Source: Bacillus wiedmannii (GTDB lineage: Bacteria > Bacillota > Bacilli > Bacillales > Bacillaceae_G). Taken from it: a stretch of 64,000 nucleotides of DNA. Below, in pieces: positions 35,328-43,777 of this stretch; the first letter of the stretch is position 1, and each line of letters opens with the position of its first letter. Location of the stretch: contig NZ_LOBC01000017.1 of NCBI RefSeq assembly GCF_001583695.1, positions 372,001 to 436,000 on the forward strand, in the 5' to 3' direction. Made by a program: the position numbers and the translations under genes. Under the pieces are notes generated by a model. That model was not told where the DNA came from, did not search any database, and was given only the letters and a program-made list of their open reading frames with translations.

Positions 35328-35368
35328 AAAACGTTTTGTTCTCCTTGTACAATGAAGAACAAAACGTC
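35328..35368 (-). terminator. terminator of the prolyl hydroxylase gene
   Basis: The arms acgttttgttct and agaacaaaacgt; T-run on the minus strand from the A7 at the left. Confidence 0.8.
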
Positions 35369-35380
35369 ACATACACGTTT

Positions 35381-36031
35381 TTACTTATAAGTGCCTCTTC
35401 TCACCCACTGCGTTGCAATCCATTTCTCACCTTTCGTTACAGGTGCCCCTCCATGTAACGTAAGCTCATTTAGTGATTGATCTTGATAAAAATACTCAAA
35501 GTATACTGCCATTCCCTTTCTAGGGTGCACAGAAAGATTTAATTTCGGGAAGAACGTTTCTCCGCCTTCTTCTACATCATTTAAGTACATGATAAGCGTA
35601 CTGATCCGATTATTAGCAGCTGATCTACTATGTTCCGCAAAATAATCATAGTGCGCTTTATATTGTTGATCCACTTCATAATTTAAAATGTGCAATCCTT
35701 CTCCATGTGCTACAGGAACATTCATGATAGATGAAATTCGTTTTTCAATCTTTACAGTAAGCTCATTGTCTTCCAAAAATGCACCGCTACTCGTTCGAAT
35801 ATCATTTACATCACGTGATGAACCAACTTTAGAACGTTTCATTTTACTTTTAGACAATTCAATCAATTCGTCGCATTCTTCATCACTTAATACATTTCCT
35901 AATACGACAATAAGAGGTTCTTCGAATTTTGAAATAATGTGTATTTCCCTATCTTCCGTCATAATTGCATTTCCTTTATGATCAAAAATAGTTTGTTCCT
36001 TATTTTCACCTATTTGATTGTTATTTGTCAT
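35381..36031 (-). CDS. prolyl 4-hydroxylase, Fe(II)/2-oxoglutarate dioxygenase (Anthrax-P4H type)
   Basis: A 216-residue dioxygenase, the same length as the B. anthracis enzyme whose structure is known. Iron ligands fall at H127 and D129 (KAHYDYF) and H193 (TLHGG). The 2-oxoglutarate-binding lysine is K203 (GEKWIATQW). It likely hydroxylates proline in collagen-like Gly-Pro-Thr proteins or in other proline-rich proteins. GGGAGAATAGGG precedes the ATG. Single gene with its own terminator, located between aroK and comG. Confidence 0.92.
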   Translation of the reverse strand: MTNNNQIGENKEQTIFDHKGNAIMTEDREIHIISKFEEPLIVVLGNVLSDEECDELIELSKSKMKRSKVGSSRDVNDIRTSSGAFLEDNELTVKIEKRISSIMNVPVAHGEGLHILNYEVDQQYKAHYDYFAEHSRSAANNRISTLIMYLNDVEEGGETFFPKLNLSVHPRKGMAVYFEYFYQDQSLNELTLHGGAPVTKGEKWIATQWVRRGTYK

Positions 36032-36205
36032 TTCCCTATTCTCCCTAAAAAAATATGTTTGGATAGCTTGAATATATCATATTCTTTCTACCTTTCTCTT
36101 TTTTGAGAAAATTTAAACTTTCAATTGTTTTATTTATCCATTTCCTATAAAAAAATAACCTATTTTAAAATAAGAAATTATGGTTTTATCCATATATTTC
36201 ACATA

Positions 36206-36577
36206 CTATCCTTCTATCCAATCGAATATTTTCTCATCCTTTTTTCTATACCGGAAACTAACCTTGTAGAAAACTTCTTGTTTTATTTTGCACTGCAACG
36301 AAACGAGTATAACATCGTTTTCAAAGACGTAATTCCCACTTGCTTCGCCTTTTTCATATTGAAAGAAAAAAGTATCTTCCTTTTCTTTTTGCTGTAAGTC
36401 TTTTTTTATATTTGTAATAGATCGATTTAGTAGTTCTTCCAGTACAAACTTTTGCTCTATTTCAATATAAAATTTTTTATCTATAAGCAACATATTCGTT
36501 TCGTATACAAAGAACGAAGTTAATAATACAAGAAAAATGATTGTTCCTGGCATCGTAAATCCAGCTTGGTTTCTCAT
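36206..36577 (-). CDS. comGG: competence pilus protein ComGG
   Basis: Last gene of the comG operon, 123 residues, minor pseudopilin. The cleavage region reads RNQAG-FTMPG; the usual glutamate at +5 is replaced by Gly, which is common for ComGG. One hydrophobic segment (about 12-32) follows. Overlap with comGF is 4 bp (ATGA). Confidence 0.85.
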   Translation of the reverse strand: MRNQAGFTMPGTIIFLVLLTSFFVYETNMLLIDKKFYIEIEQKFVLEELLNRSITNIKKDLQQKEKEDTFFFQYEKGEASGNYVFENDVILVSLQCKIKQEVFYKVSFRYRKKDEKIFDWIEG

Positions 36578-37044
36578 GTATTTATTTCCATTTCGCTATA
36601 TCTTACAGCTACACCTTCATATATTTTCCCACTCATATCTTTCACATTTATAAAGAGCAAATGAGGTGTTACTTCATACGAAACCATTTCAACATTTTGT
36701 AATATAACTTCTCTTCCGCGCATATTCACTTTTCTTATAAGATGATTATTCAATTTTTCATACGTCACTTCATCTCCAGTGCGAAGACGGAAGCGCAAAA
36801 GATTATCTTTATTTTCAGGGACTATTTTTTCTACAAAAGATACTTCACGAAACTCTAACTGTACTTGTCCTATAAACACATCCCATTCCCAATTATTTAA
36901 TCCTTTTGATTGGTTGTTTTCTATTCCAATAAAATTCAAACGTGGTAAGAGTAAAAAGAACAGTGATAACAGAAAAAAACATACAATCATTTCTATTAAT
37001 GTAAACCCAACTTCTAATTTATTTTTTCTCCTGCATAAAAGCAT
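36574..37044 (-). CDS. comGF: competence pilus protein ComGF
   Basis: Minor pseudopilin, 156 residues. A basic leader ends in the prepilin site EVG-FTLIE with Glu at +5, and the hydrophobic stem is at about 18-35. The start ATG at 37044 overlaps comGE by 31 bp; an upstream frame to 37086 would give a longer leader than the family has. Confidence 0.87.
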   Translation of the reverse strand: MLLCRRKNKLEVGFTLIEMIVCFFLLSLFFLLLPRLNFIGIENNQSKGLNNWEWDVFIGQVQLEFREVSFVEKIVPENKDNLLRFRLRTGDEVTYEKLNNHLIRKVNMRGREVILQNVEMVSYEVTPHLLFINVKDMSGKIYEGVAVRYSEMEINT

Positions 37045-37340
37045 TGTTCCATCATTCTTCCTTTCACATCTTTCCACATAGCACAAACTTCATTTCCTCC
37101 CCAATATGTGTAATATACATTTCCGTTTACGACTTTTTCTTGCGGTCGTTTCGCCCCATTCTCATACATATATAAAGCTGCTTCCCTTTTTAATAATACA
37201 AATGCTTTATAACGAATTTGTATGTTTTTTCGTTCTTGCATAACCAATACTGTTTGCGGAAGTAGTAAAGATACTGCCATCATTACTATACTTAATGCTA
37301 CAAGCATCTCAGCCATCACTGACCCTTTTTGACATTTCAC
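37014..37340 (-). CDS. comGE: competence pilus protein ComGE
   Basis: Minor pseudopilin, 108 residues, start GTG at 37340 after GGGAGAGGGAG. The prepilin site is KCQKG-SVMAE with Glu at +5, and the stem follows. It overlaps the end of comGD by 32 bp. Starts further upstream (to 37436) would add sequence wholly inside comGD. Start choice is moderately certain. Confidence 0.82.
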   Translation of the reverse strand: MKCQKGSVMAEMLVALSIVMMAVSLLLPQTVLVMQERKNIQIRYKAFVLLKREAALYMYENGAKRPQEKVVNGNVYYTYWGGNEVCAMWKDVKGRMMEQCFYAGEKIN

Positions 37341-37764
37341 GATACGTAAATCTCCCTCTCCCAAGCTGAAATACAATCTCATATTTATAACTTCGATACG
37401 AAAGTAAAATAGTGCCACCTCTATTAATATTTCCACTCGGATTATATGTCATCGGATTTGGAAAAGTATTCAAATCAATTTGTATATCGCTATCATATTC
37501 TCTTTTAATGATAGTAAGATTCTCACTTAGCTCCCCTATATAATACGTATGTCTATCTTTATACCATCGTAATGTATAGTGTTTTTGACGGTTTATCGCT
37601 AATTGTTGCATATACAAAATATCGTTTGAAAACTGTCTTAAAAATTGCTCCACTTTTTGTTTTTCATGTAATGAATGTACGTTAAAATACGTGACCATAC
37701 TTAGTACAGAAATTGCAAATAGAACGAGTAGCATTTCTAAAAGAGTAAAACCTTTTTGTTTCAC
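37309..37764 (-). CDS. comGD: competence pilus protein ComGD
   Basis: Minor pseudopilin, 151 residues. The leader MKQKG is followed by FTLLEMLLVLFAISVL, a textbook prepilin peptidase (ComC) site. The rest is a small pilin-like globular part. Overlaps comGC by 4 bp. Confidence 0.92.
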   Translation of the reverse strand: MKQKGFTLLEMLLVLFAISVLSMVTYFNVHSLHEKQKVEQFLRQFSNDILYMQQLAINRQKHYTLRWYKDRHTYYIGELSENLTIIKREYDSDIQIDLNTFPNPMTYNPSGNINRGGTILLSYRSYKYEIVFQLGRGRFTYREMSKRVSDG

Positions 37765-38060
37765 AGTTTCCCAGTTGTTACTGTGCCATCATTTGAAATA
37801 TGAATGGATTCACCATTCGGACACTCATCAGCTGTAATATATTTTGCATCCCTTAGCTCTTTTAGCGAGGGAATTTTATTATGTTGTAAATGGTATGCTT
37901 GTATTTGAGCTTCTATAGATTTCACATAGGCTTTACATCCTTTTCCATCGACGGATGAACGCTGTGTAACTACATTCGGAATAATTAATAGTAATAATAC
38001 AGTTATGACGACCATAACTAATAACATTTCTAAAAGGGTAAACCCTTCTTCATTCTGCAT
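37761..38060 (-). CDS. comGC: major competence pseudopilin ComGC
   Basis: Main subunit of the DNA-uptake pseudopilus, 99 residues. The leader MQNEEG precedes FTLLEMLLVMVVITVLLLLI, with Glu at +5. Two cysteines (GKGCKAYV and ADECPNG) can form the stabilising disulphide. AGGAGG precedes the ATG at 38060; the longer frame to 38147 overlaps comGB and is not conserved. Confidence 0.94.
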   Translation of the reverse strand: MQNEEGFTLLEMLLVMVVITVLLLLIIPNVVTQRSSVDGKGCKAYVKSIEAQIQAYHLQHNKIPSLKELRDAKYITADECPNGESIHISNDGTVTTGKL

Positions 38061-38071
38061 GTAAATGCCTC

Positions 38072-39103
38072 CTAAATAGAATTCATCATTTGAAACATTG
38101 GCATAATCATTGCTAAATACATAAGAACGACTATTCCCCCAATACACGTAAATAAAATTGGTTGAATGATCACTAACATACGTTTAACTTTTTGCTCCAT
38201 TTTTTCCATAATAAGATCGCTATAGTCACCTAATTCAATCGCCAAATTACCGTTTGCTTGTCCATGCGTAATAATATAAGAAAGTTCTTCCTCATAATAT
38301 CCGCTTTTAGCAATAATAGATTGCAACGGTTCTCCCGCAATTAATTGACGTTCAATTCGGCCCGCTTCATATTGAAAAAACGGATGATAATGTTGCTCCA
38401 TCATTATTGTTAGAGCCTCAAGTACTGATAGTCCGCCGTGTAATAAACCGCTCAATTGAGTGGCGAAATAATGTGAATGCTTTAAAATAAGAAATTTTTT
38501 TACGAGGGGGATACAAAGCTTAATTTTTACCTGCTTCATATGCGGGAGTTTTTGAAAGTACAATATATATAGACTACAGCCAATCATAACGATAAAAATA
38601 GTGCTAAAAATAAGATAGGGTAGTAGCTTAATTGTACTTAATATTTGTTCTGTAAATAACGGTGCTGTGGAACCGAATGAACTATATACCATGTCAACCT
38701 GTGGTAATAAAATGCGATTAAAAATCAAAATCATGATTAGTAAAAAGAGCGCCAAAAACATAGGATACTGCATTATTTTCATCATATCTTTCCTATACTT
38801 ATCCTTTTTATAAAGAAGTGCGCTCCCTTGTTGCAATGCAAAAGAAATATCACCATGTTTCTCGGCATAAAATAAATAACTTAACATCTCCTGATGAAAC
38901 TTTAATTGATGAAAAGAATCGTGTAGACTTTTTCCATTTTTTAATCCATCAATCATGCGCTGCATTTGTACTTTCTTTTCTAAAGGTAATTGAAACCGTA
39001 AAAATTCTAATGCCTGCAAAAGGGAGTATCCTTTTTCTAATAGTTCTCCTAGTCGTTTCAGCAATACAACTTGATCACTTAAACTCCATATTTTCTTAAA
39101 CAT
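38072..39103 (-). CDS. comGB: competence protein ComGB, GspF-like platform protein
   Basis: Polytopic platform protein for pseudopilus assembly, 343 residues. Two GspF-type helical domains (about 10-125 and 210-330) and three membrane segments are visible. The second of two close ATGs (39103) has the better spacing to GAAGAGGA; the first is at 39109. It overlaps comGA by a few bases. Confidence 0.92.
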   Translation of the reverse strand: MFKKIWSLSDQVVLLKRLGELLEKGYSLLQALEFLRFQLPLEKKVQMQRMIDGLKNGKSLHDSFHQLKFHQEMLSYLFYAEKHGDISFALQQGSALLYKKDKYRKDMMKIMQYPMFLALFLLIMILIFNRILLPQVDMVYSSFGSTAPLFTEQILSTIKLLPYLIFSTIFIVMIGCSLYILYFQKLPHMKQVKIKLCIPLVKKFLILKHSHYFATQLSGLLHGGLSVLEALTIMMEQHYHPFFQYEAGRIERQLIAGEPLQSIIAKSGYYEEELSYIITHGQANGNLAIELGDYSDLIMEKMEQKVKRMLVIIQPILFTCIGGIVVLMYLAMIMPMFQMMNSI

Positions 39104-40142
39104 ACACATCCTCTTCTAAAAATCCTAAAGCGTATCCTTTTCGTATCGAAGATTCTAATGTTTCGTGCTTGTACGTGACACATTCCCCGTTTGCTTCTTT
39201 AATCGCTTGTTTTAACTCATATCCATATAACAACTCATAAATACTCGCTTGTCTTACTTGCCTCATTGATTTACATAAAGTTGAGCACTTTCTTTTGCAA
39301 AACGGACACTTCAATTCGACAAGTCGCTGTGCAGCTATAGCCAATAAAGATTGTTCAATCTCTTGCCTCGTTATACCGAAATCCATAAATCGGAGTATCG
39401 CCCCTTTCGCATCATTAGTATGCAGTGTCGTCATTACTAAATGGCCAGTCAAACTTGCTCTTATAGCGATTTTCGCTGTTTCTTCATCACGAATTTCACC
39501 GACTAAAATAATATCTGGATCATGACGTAAAATAGCCTTTAATCCTGCCTCATATGTGATACCTGCTTTTTCATTTATTTGAATTTGTAATACATCGTCA
39601 TTTCTTTTTTCAACTGGATCTTCCAGTGTAACGATGCGACGTGTTTTCTTTTTTCTAATGACCTCTAATAATGCATACATTGTTGTTGTCTTTCCAGAAC
39701 CAGTCGGTCCAGTAAATACGAGTAATCCATGGGAATAATGTAAAAAAGAGAGTAGTTTTTTCGCTGTACTTGGAAATAACGAAAGATGAGATAACGGCTG
39801 GATAGATGCTTGTAAATGAAGACGAATAACGAGACTTTCTTGGTATACGGTTGGAAGCGTGGAAAGGCGTAAATACACTTCTTGTCCATCCATTTGTAAA
39901 TACAGTGAACCATTTTGTGGCTTCCGTCTCTCCCCTATATCCATGGATGCTAAAAATTTAAAGTGTGAAACAAGTTTTTCTCCAAATTCCTTCTCGATAC
40001 AGTGTTTCGTCATTAAATCTTTTCCTATACGCAGTTGAACCACTACATCCTTCTTCCTGGGCACAATATGTAAATCCGAAGCTTGTACCCTACACGCCTC
40101 TTTCAAAATCATATTCGCAAAGCTTTCAATTCCATTCATCAT
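39096..40142 (-). CDS. comGA: competence ATPase ComGA
   Basis: Traffic ATPase driving the competence pseudopilus, 348 residues. The N-terminal domain has ASDLHIVPR; Walker A is GPTGSGKTTTMYALL (about 143-157), the Asp box is VTLEDPVE, Walker B is DIILVGEIRDEETA, and the His box is TLHTNDA. A late cysteine cluster CPFCKRKC is seen. GGGGAGGG precedes two adjacent ATGs. First gene of comG; in B. subtilis the operon is switched on by ComK. Confidence 0.95.
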   Translation of the reverse strand: MMNGIESFANMILKEACRVQASDLHIVPRKKDVVVQLRIGKDLMTKHCIEKEFGEKLVSHFKFLASMDIGERRKPQNGSLYLQMDGQEVYLRLSTLPTVYQESLVIRLHLQASIQPLSHLSLFPSTAKKLLSFLHYSHGLLVFTGPTGSGKTTTMYALLEVIRKKKTRRIVTLEDPVEKRNDDVLQIQINEKAGITYEAGLKAILRHDPDIILVGEIRDEETAKIAIRASLTGHLVMTTLHTNDAKGAILRFMDFGITRQEIEQSLLAIAAQRLVELKCPFCKRKCSTLCKSMRQVRQASIYELLYGYELKQAIKEANGECVTYKHETLESSIRKGYALGFLEEDVYV

Positions 40143-40185
40143 TTTTCCCTCCCCACTATGTATATAGCATGAAAAAATCCATCTG

Positions 40186-40201
40186 AAAAATCGGTATTTT
40201 T
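40186..40201 (-). promoter_or_regulatory. possible ComK AT-box before comG
   Basis: AAAAATCGGTATTTTT is close to the AT-box AAAA-N5-TTTT of ComK sites (spacing off by one). A second clean box was not found, so the call is weak. Confidence 0.25.
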
Positions 40202-40344
40202 ACATTTTCACTAGAGAGAAAAGGAAAAATATGTTTGTGAAATTATGAACAATTTCCGAATTATTGTCTGAAATTACCTATATGGAAGTTTATCTGTATT
40301 ATAATGTTATTATCTTGGATAAAGTGATAAAGGTGGAGATCCTC

Positions 40345-41040
40345 ATGGAACAAGCTTTAAAAATTACAGGCGTATTATCTGACCCAACTCGTTATTACAT
40401 TTATAAATATATTTCTCAAAAACATAGTTACGTAACTGTACAAGAAATTGCAGATGAGTTCGACATTCATCCAAACGTAGCGCGTTTACATTTATCTAAA
40501 TTAGAAGATGTTCATATGCTGAAATCGGAAACAAAGAAAACTGGAAAAGGCGGAAGACCAAGCAGATTATATGTATTATCTGAAGATGTGATTCAATTAC
40601 AATTTCCATTCCGCGATTATCAATTGTTAGCAAGAATAGCATTTAATTCTTTACTTAGTCTTGGCGCCGCTGGTGAAAAAGCGCTATACGAAACAGGAAA
40701 ACAATTCGGGGCCGAGTTAATGCAACAACATATGCAGCGTTTACATGTGAACGAAGATGCTTTAACAGTAGAGCAAAAAGTCCAAATTGCAAAAGAAGCT
40801 TTCTCAACAGCTGGTTTATCACCTGCATTTGAATTAAGTGCAGATGGAACGAAAATTTTCTACGATGTACACAATTGTCCATTTAAAGAAGTTGCTGTTC
40901 ATCACCCAACTGAAATTTGTAACATGCACGGAGATATGATGAAAGGGATTTTTGAAATCCTATTCCCTAACACGGAATTAACACGAAATGATAGTCTACT
41001 AGATGGATGTAAATCTTGTAATTACAAACTAACAATTTAA
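40345..41040 (+). CDS. winged-helix regulator with C-terminal cysteine cluster
   Basis: A 231-residue regulator. The N-terminal ArsR-like winged helix covers about 1-75 (EIADEFDIHPNVARLHLSKLE, wing GKGGRPSRLYVLS). The C-terminal half ends with HNCPFKEVAVHHPTEIC and LDGCKSCNYKL, four cysteines and several histidines that could bind an iron-sulfur cluster or metal, in the style of SufR-type regulators. AAAGGTGGAG precedes the ATG at 40345. It is divergent from comGA. Targets unknown. Confidence 0.85.
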   Translation: MEQALKITGVLSDPTRYYIYKYISQKHSYVTVQEIADEFDIHPNVARLHLSKLEDVHMLKSETKKTGKGGRPSRLYVLSEDVIQLQFPFRDYQLLARIAFNSLLSLGAAGEKALYETGKQFGAELMQQHMQRLHVNEDALTVEQKVQIAKEAFSTAGLSPAFELSADGTKIFYDVHNCPFKEVAVHHPTEICNMHGDMMKGIFEILFPNTELTRNDSLLDGCKSCNYKLTI

Positions 41041-41044
41041 TTTT

Positions 41045-41088
41045 CTCATATAAAAAGAAGCCAATTATAATTGGCTTCTTTTTATATG
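41045..41088 (+). terminator. terminator of the winged-helix regulator gene
   Basis: A long perfect palindrome with core aagaagccaa/ttggcttctt. Confidence 0.9.
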
Positions 41089-41166
41089 AACGAATATTTA
41101 CAATAGTAAGAAAAATGAACTATAATGAGGTGAGGTTTACTTTTTTTAGAAAAGGAGGGAGATGGC

Positions 41167-41409
41167 ATGGAGCGCATGTTTCGCGTTCTCGGCTTTTGGA
41201 CTGGAATTTTCTCGGTTATGTTTTACGTAGGGGATATGCAACAGGCTGCACTACTATTTTTAGGACAAACGGGTTTCTTCGTACTTTTAAGCTATTTAAA
41301 TTTAACAGAGCGTATGTATATATACGTATTCGGAGCATATTTAACTGTTTTCTTCATAGGATTTACATACTACACGACGTTTTTACTTGTCCCTGGAGCT
41401 GGACATTAA
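41167..41409 (+). CDS. yqgY: YqgY family membrane protein (DUF2626)
   Basis: An 80-residue protein with three hydrophobic segments, beginning MERMFRVLGFWTGIFSVMFY and ending VPGAGH, which matches YqgY of B. subtilis closely from memory. AAGGAGGGAG precedes the ATG. Function unknown. Confidence 0.9.
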   Translation: MERMFRVLGFWTGIFSVMFYVGDMQQAALLFLGQTGFFVLLSYLNLTERMYIYVFGAYLTVFFIGFTYYTTFLLVPGAGH

Positions 41410-41434
41410 AGATGGCATTTTGCCATCTTTTTTT
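41408..41434 (+). terminator. terminator of yqgY
   Basis: A hairpin aaagatggca-ttt-tgccatcttt with T-run, starting at the stop codon. Confidence 0.9.
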
Positions 41435-41452
41435 AATTCCGCAATTTCCTAG

Positions 41453-41481
41453 TTGACTTATAGGTTTTATTACCTTATATT
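41453..41481 (+). promoter_or_regulatory. SigmaA promoter of tcyP
   Basis: TTGACT (41453-41458) and TATATT (41476-41481) with an ideal 17-bp spacer. No S-box or other leader element is visible before the gene. Confidence 0.7.
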
Positions 41482-41514
41482 CTATATAACAGATTGGAAT
41501 TAGGGGGAATCAAC

Positions 41515-42909
41515 ATGAATACACTGCTTGTCGGAATTAACGTTGCAGTCATGATCATCTTAGTTGGCGTATTATATTATATGCAACGTAAGCATGTATC
41601 TTTTAATAAACGTGTATTTACTGCTTTAGGAGTCGGAATTATATTCGGTCTTATATTACAATTTATTTATGAGCCAACTTCTAAAGTAATTATTGAATCA
41701 AATACTTGGTTTAGCTTGATCGGTAACGGTTATGTGAAATTACTTCAAATGATCGTTATGCCACTTATTTTAGTATCTATTATTTCAGCCTTTACAAAAT
41801 TACAGTTAACGAAAAACCTTGGTAAAATTAGTGGTCTTATTATCGGAATTTTAATTCTTACTACAGGAATCGCTGCAGCTGTCGGTATCGCCGCAAGTGC
41901 AGGATTTGATGTATCTGCAACAGGCCTGCAACAAGGTGATGCAGAATCTGCTCGTCTGAAACTAGTTGAAGAAAGATTTACTTCTATTGAAAAAACAACA
42001 ATTCCAGATAAATTATTAGAGCTGTTACCTACAAATCCGTTTCTTGATTTAACAGGAGCTCGTCCAACATCAACAATTTCTGTTGTAATATTTGCAGCCT
42101 TTATCGGTATCGCCTTTATAGGTGTAAAACGAAAATATCCAGAACAAGCAGAACTATTTAAGAAAATGCTTGATGCTGTATATGCAATCGTAATGCGTAT
42201 GGTAACATTAATTTTACGTCTTACTCCATACGGCGTATTAGCTCTTATGGCAAAAACAGTTGCTGGTAGCGACATTAATGCTATTTTAAAACTTGGTAAC
42301 TTCGTGTTAGCGTCTTACGTGGCACTTATCGTAATGTTCGTTATCCACTTATTATTAATTGCTCTATCTGGTTTAAATCCAATTCAATATTTAAAAAAGG
42401 TGTTCCCTGTATTAACATTTGCATTCACATCTCGCTCTAGTGCTGGTGCAATGCCATTAAATATTGAAGCGCAAAAAGAAAAGCTTGGTATTTCCGAAGG
42501 GATTGCAAACTTCGCAGCATCATTTGGAGTATCTATCGGACAAAACGGTTGCGCAGGTATTTATCCAGCAATGCTTGCAATGATGGTCGCTCCAACTGTA
42601 GGAATCGATCCATTACAACCACAATTTATTTTAACTTTAATCGCTGTCGTTGCTATTAGCTCATTCGGTGTTGCCGGTGTTGGTGGTGGTGCAACATTCG
42701 CAGCGTTAATCGTACTATCTACAATGAACTTACCAATCGGTATTGTCGCTCTTGTTATCTCAGTTGAACCATTAATCGATATGGGTCGTACAGCTCTTAA
42801 CGTAAGTGGTTCTATGACAGCAGGTCTTATTTCTAGTAAATGGCTTGGTGAATTAGATCAAGATACGTACAATCAAGATGATACAAAAACTGGTGAAATT
42901 GCTTCATAA
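41515..42909 (+). CDS. tcyP: L-cystine symporter TcyP
   Basis: Sodium/proton-dicarboxylate symporter family, 464 residues, about eight membrane helices plus re-entrant loops. It carries the serine-rich hairpin AFTSRSSAGAMPLN and the substrate site NGCAGIYPAMLAMMVAPT; the length is close to TcyP of B. subtilis. It likely imports cystine, which fits the sulfur amino-acid genes 4 kb further on. TAGGGGGA precedes the ATG at 41515. Confidence 0.92.
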   Translation: MNTLLVGINVAVMIILVGVLYYMQRKHVSFNKRVFTALGVGIIFGLILQFIYEPTSKVIIESNTWFSLIGNGYVKLLQMIVMPLILVSIISAFTKLQLTKNLGKISGLIIGILILTTGIAAAVGIAASAGFDVSATGLQQGDAESARLKLVEERFTSIEKTTIPDKLLELLPTNPFLDLTGARPTSTISVVIFAAFIGIAFIGVKRKYPEQAELFKKMLDAVYAIVMRMVTLILRLTPYGVLALMAKTVAGSDINAILKLGNFVLASYVALIVMFVIHLLLIALSGLNPIQYLKKVFPVLTFAFTSRSSAGAMPLNIEAQKEKLGISEGIANFAASFGVSIGQNGCAGIYPAMLAMMVAPTVGIDPLQPQFILTLIAVVAISSFGVAGVGGGATFAALIVLSTMNLPIGIVALVISVEPLIDMGRTALNVSGSMTAGLISSKWLGELDQDTYNQDDTKTGEIAS

Positions 42910-42911
42910 TA

Positions 42912-42947
42912 AAAAGGACGCTAACAAAAACTGTTAGCGTCCTTTTT
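42912..42947 (+). terminator. terminator of tcyP
   Basis: The arms aaaaggacgctaaca and tgttagcgtcctttt. Confidence 0.92.
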
Positions 42948-43042
42948 TAGTTTTTTTCATCTTCCTCTTTTTCTTTTATACATAAGGTATAACATATTGT
43001 CTCAAATACTATAATTAAAGCTCTACCAATTACTTCAGCCAT
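42947..43042 (-). CDS. 31-residue membrane peptide candidate
   Basis: A short frame on the minus strand: AGGTGGTG lies 7 bases before an ATG, giving a hydrophobic segment (about 4-22, with two Cys) and a charged tail KEKEEDEKN. Membrane segment plus charged tail and a good ribosome site suggest a real peptide, but the length makes chance possible. Confidence 0.4.
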   Translation of the reverse strand: MAEVIGRALIIVFETICYTLCIKEKEEDEKN

Positions 43043-43149
43043 GGTAAAACACCACCTGTATATTAGAATAGATAATTATAAATGAATTATATATCTTTTC
43101 TGATTTTTATAAAAATTACATTTTTGTAAGGTTTTATAAAAACCGCGCT

Positions 43150-43221
43150 TTATACTTCTACTAAAAACTCTTCTAGTTGCTCTTTTAACTCCAATGTGAA
43201 ATCTCGTTCTTTATACTTCAT
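43150..43221 (-). CDS. 23-residue peptide candidate
   Basis: A tiny minus-strand frame with AAGGAGATAGAA directly before ATG. The peptide, starting MKYKERDFTLELKEQ, is charged and likely one amphipathic helix. A terminator-like hairpin lies upstream. Support is the ribosome site only. Confidence 0.35.
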   Translation of the reverse strand: MKYKERDFTLELKEQLEEFLVEV

Positions 43222-43239
43222 TTCTATCTCCTTACACAT

Positions 43240-43274
43240 AGAAAAAGAGAATACAATAACATATTCTCTTTTCT
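43240..43274 (-). terminator. terminator of the KOW-like protein gene
   Basis: The arms agaaaaagagaata and tattctcttttct; it could act in both directions. Confidence 0.65.
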
Positions 43275-43308
43275 CAAATATACTTCATTATCTCACAGCC
43301 CGTCCTTC

Positions 43309-43524
43309 TCACAAATAACCATTTTGTTCGCACCATTTATGAAATTGTCCTACGTCTACTCCAACTAACACGATATCCTTTAGCTCTACATCAATGATTT
43401 GTTCTCCAATTACAATAGCAAACTGCGATTCTAATTTTGTCTCGCTGTTCTTTACAATTCCAATTCGGTTCCGATGCGGTCCATCTTTTATATATGCTTT
43501 TTGTCCTACAATATCAAAGTTCAA
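43309..43524 (-). CDS. small protein with KOW-like segment
   Basis: A 71-residue protein. Residues about 7-25 (GQKAYIKDGPHRNRIGIV) resemble a KOW-type beta segment, followed by short strands and WCEQNGYL at the end. I place the start at the TTG at 43524 because AAGAGGTG lies 6 bases before it; the GTG at 43533 is inside that site. Function unknown. Confidence 0.6.
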   Translation of the reverse strand: MNFDIVGQKAYIKDGPHRNRIGIVKNSETKLESQFAIVIGEQIIDVELKDIVLVGVDVGQFHKWCEQNGYL

Positions 43525-43777
43525 GTCTCTCACCTCTTTTATTGCGCTTAAATTTGAAATACGAACTCAAATTCGGAAATTTTCCTTTCCTTGCACTATT
43601 TCTCTATATATATGACGAAACAATAAAAGAGTCCTCCCTTCTTTACAATTATTTTTTCTTTGTTTCATTTTTGTGATTGAAACGTAAAGTTTATAATAAA
43701 ATACACTTGGAAGCGCTTTCTATGTAATTTTTTATGTTATAATATATAAGTAGAACTTCGCAAAGAGGGTTAAAAAA

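Noticed and set aside
41745-42275. Long minus-strand open frame inside tcyP
   Set aside because: It is the complement of a strongly conserved transporter gene, with no ribosome site or plausible protein composition.
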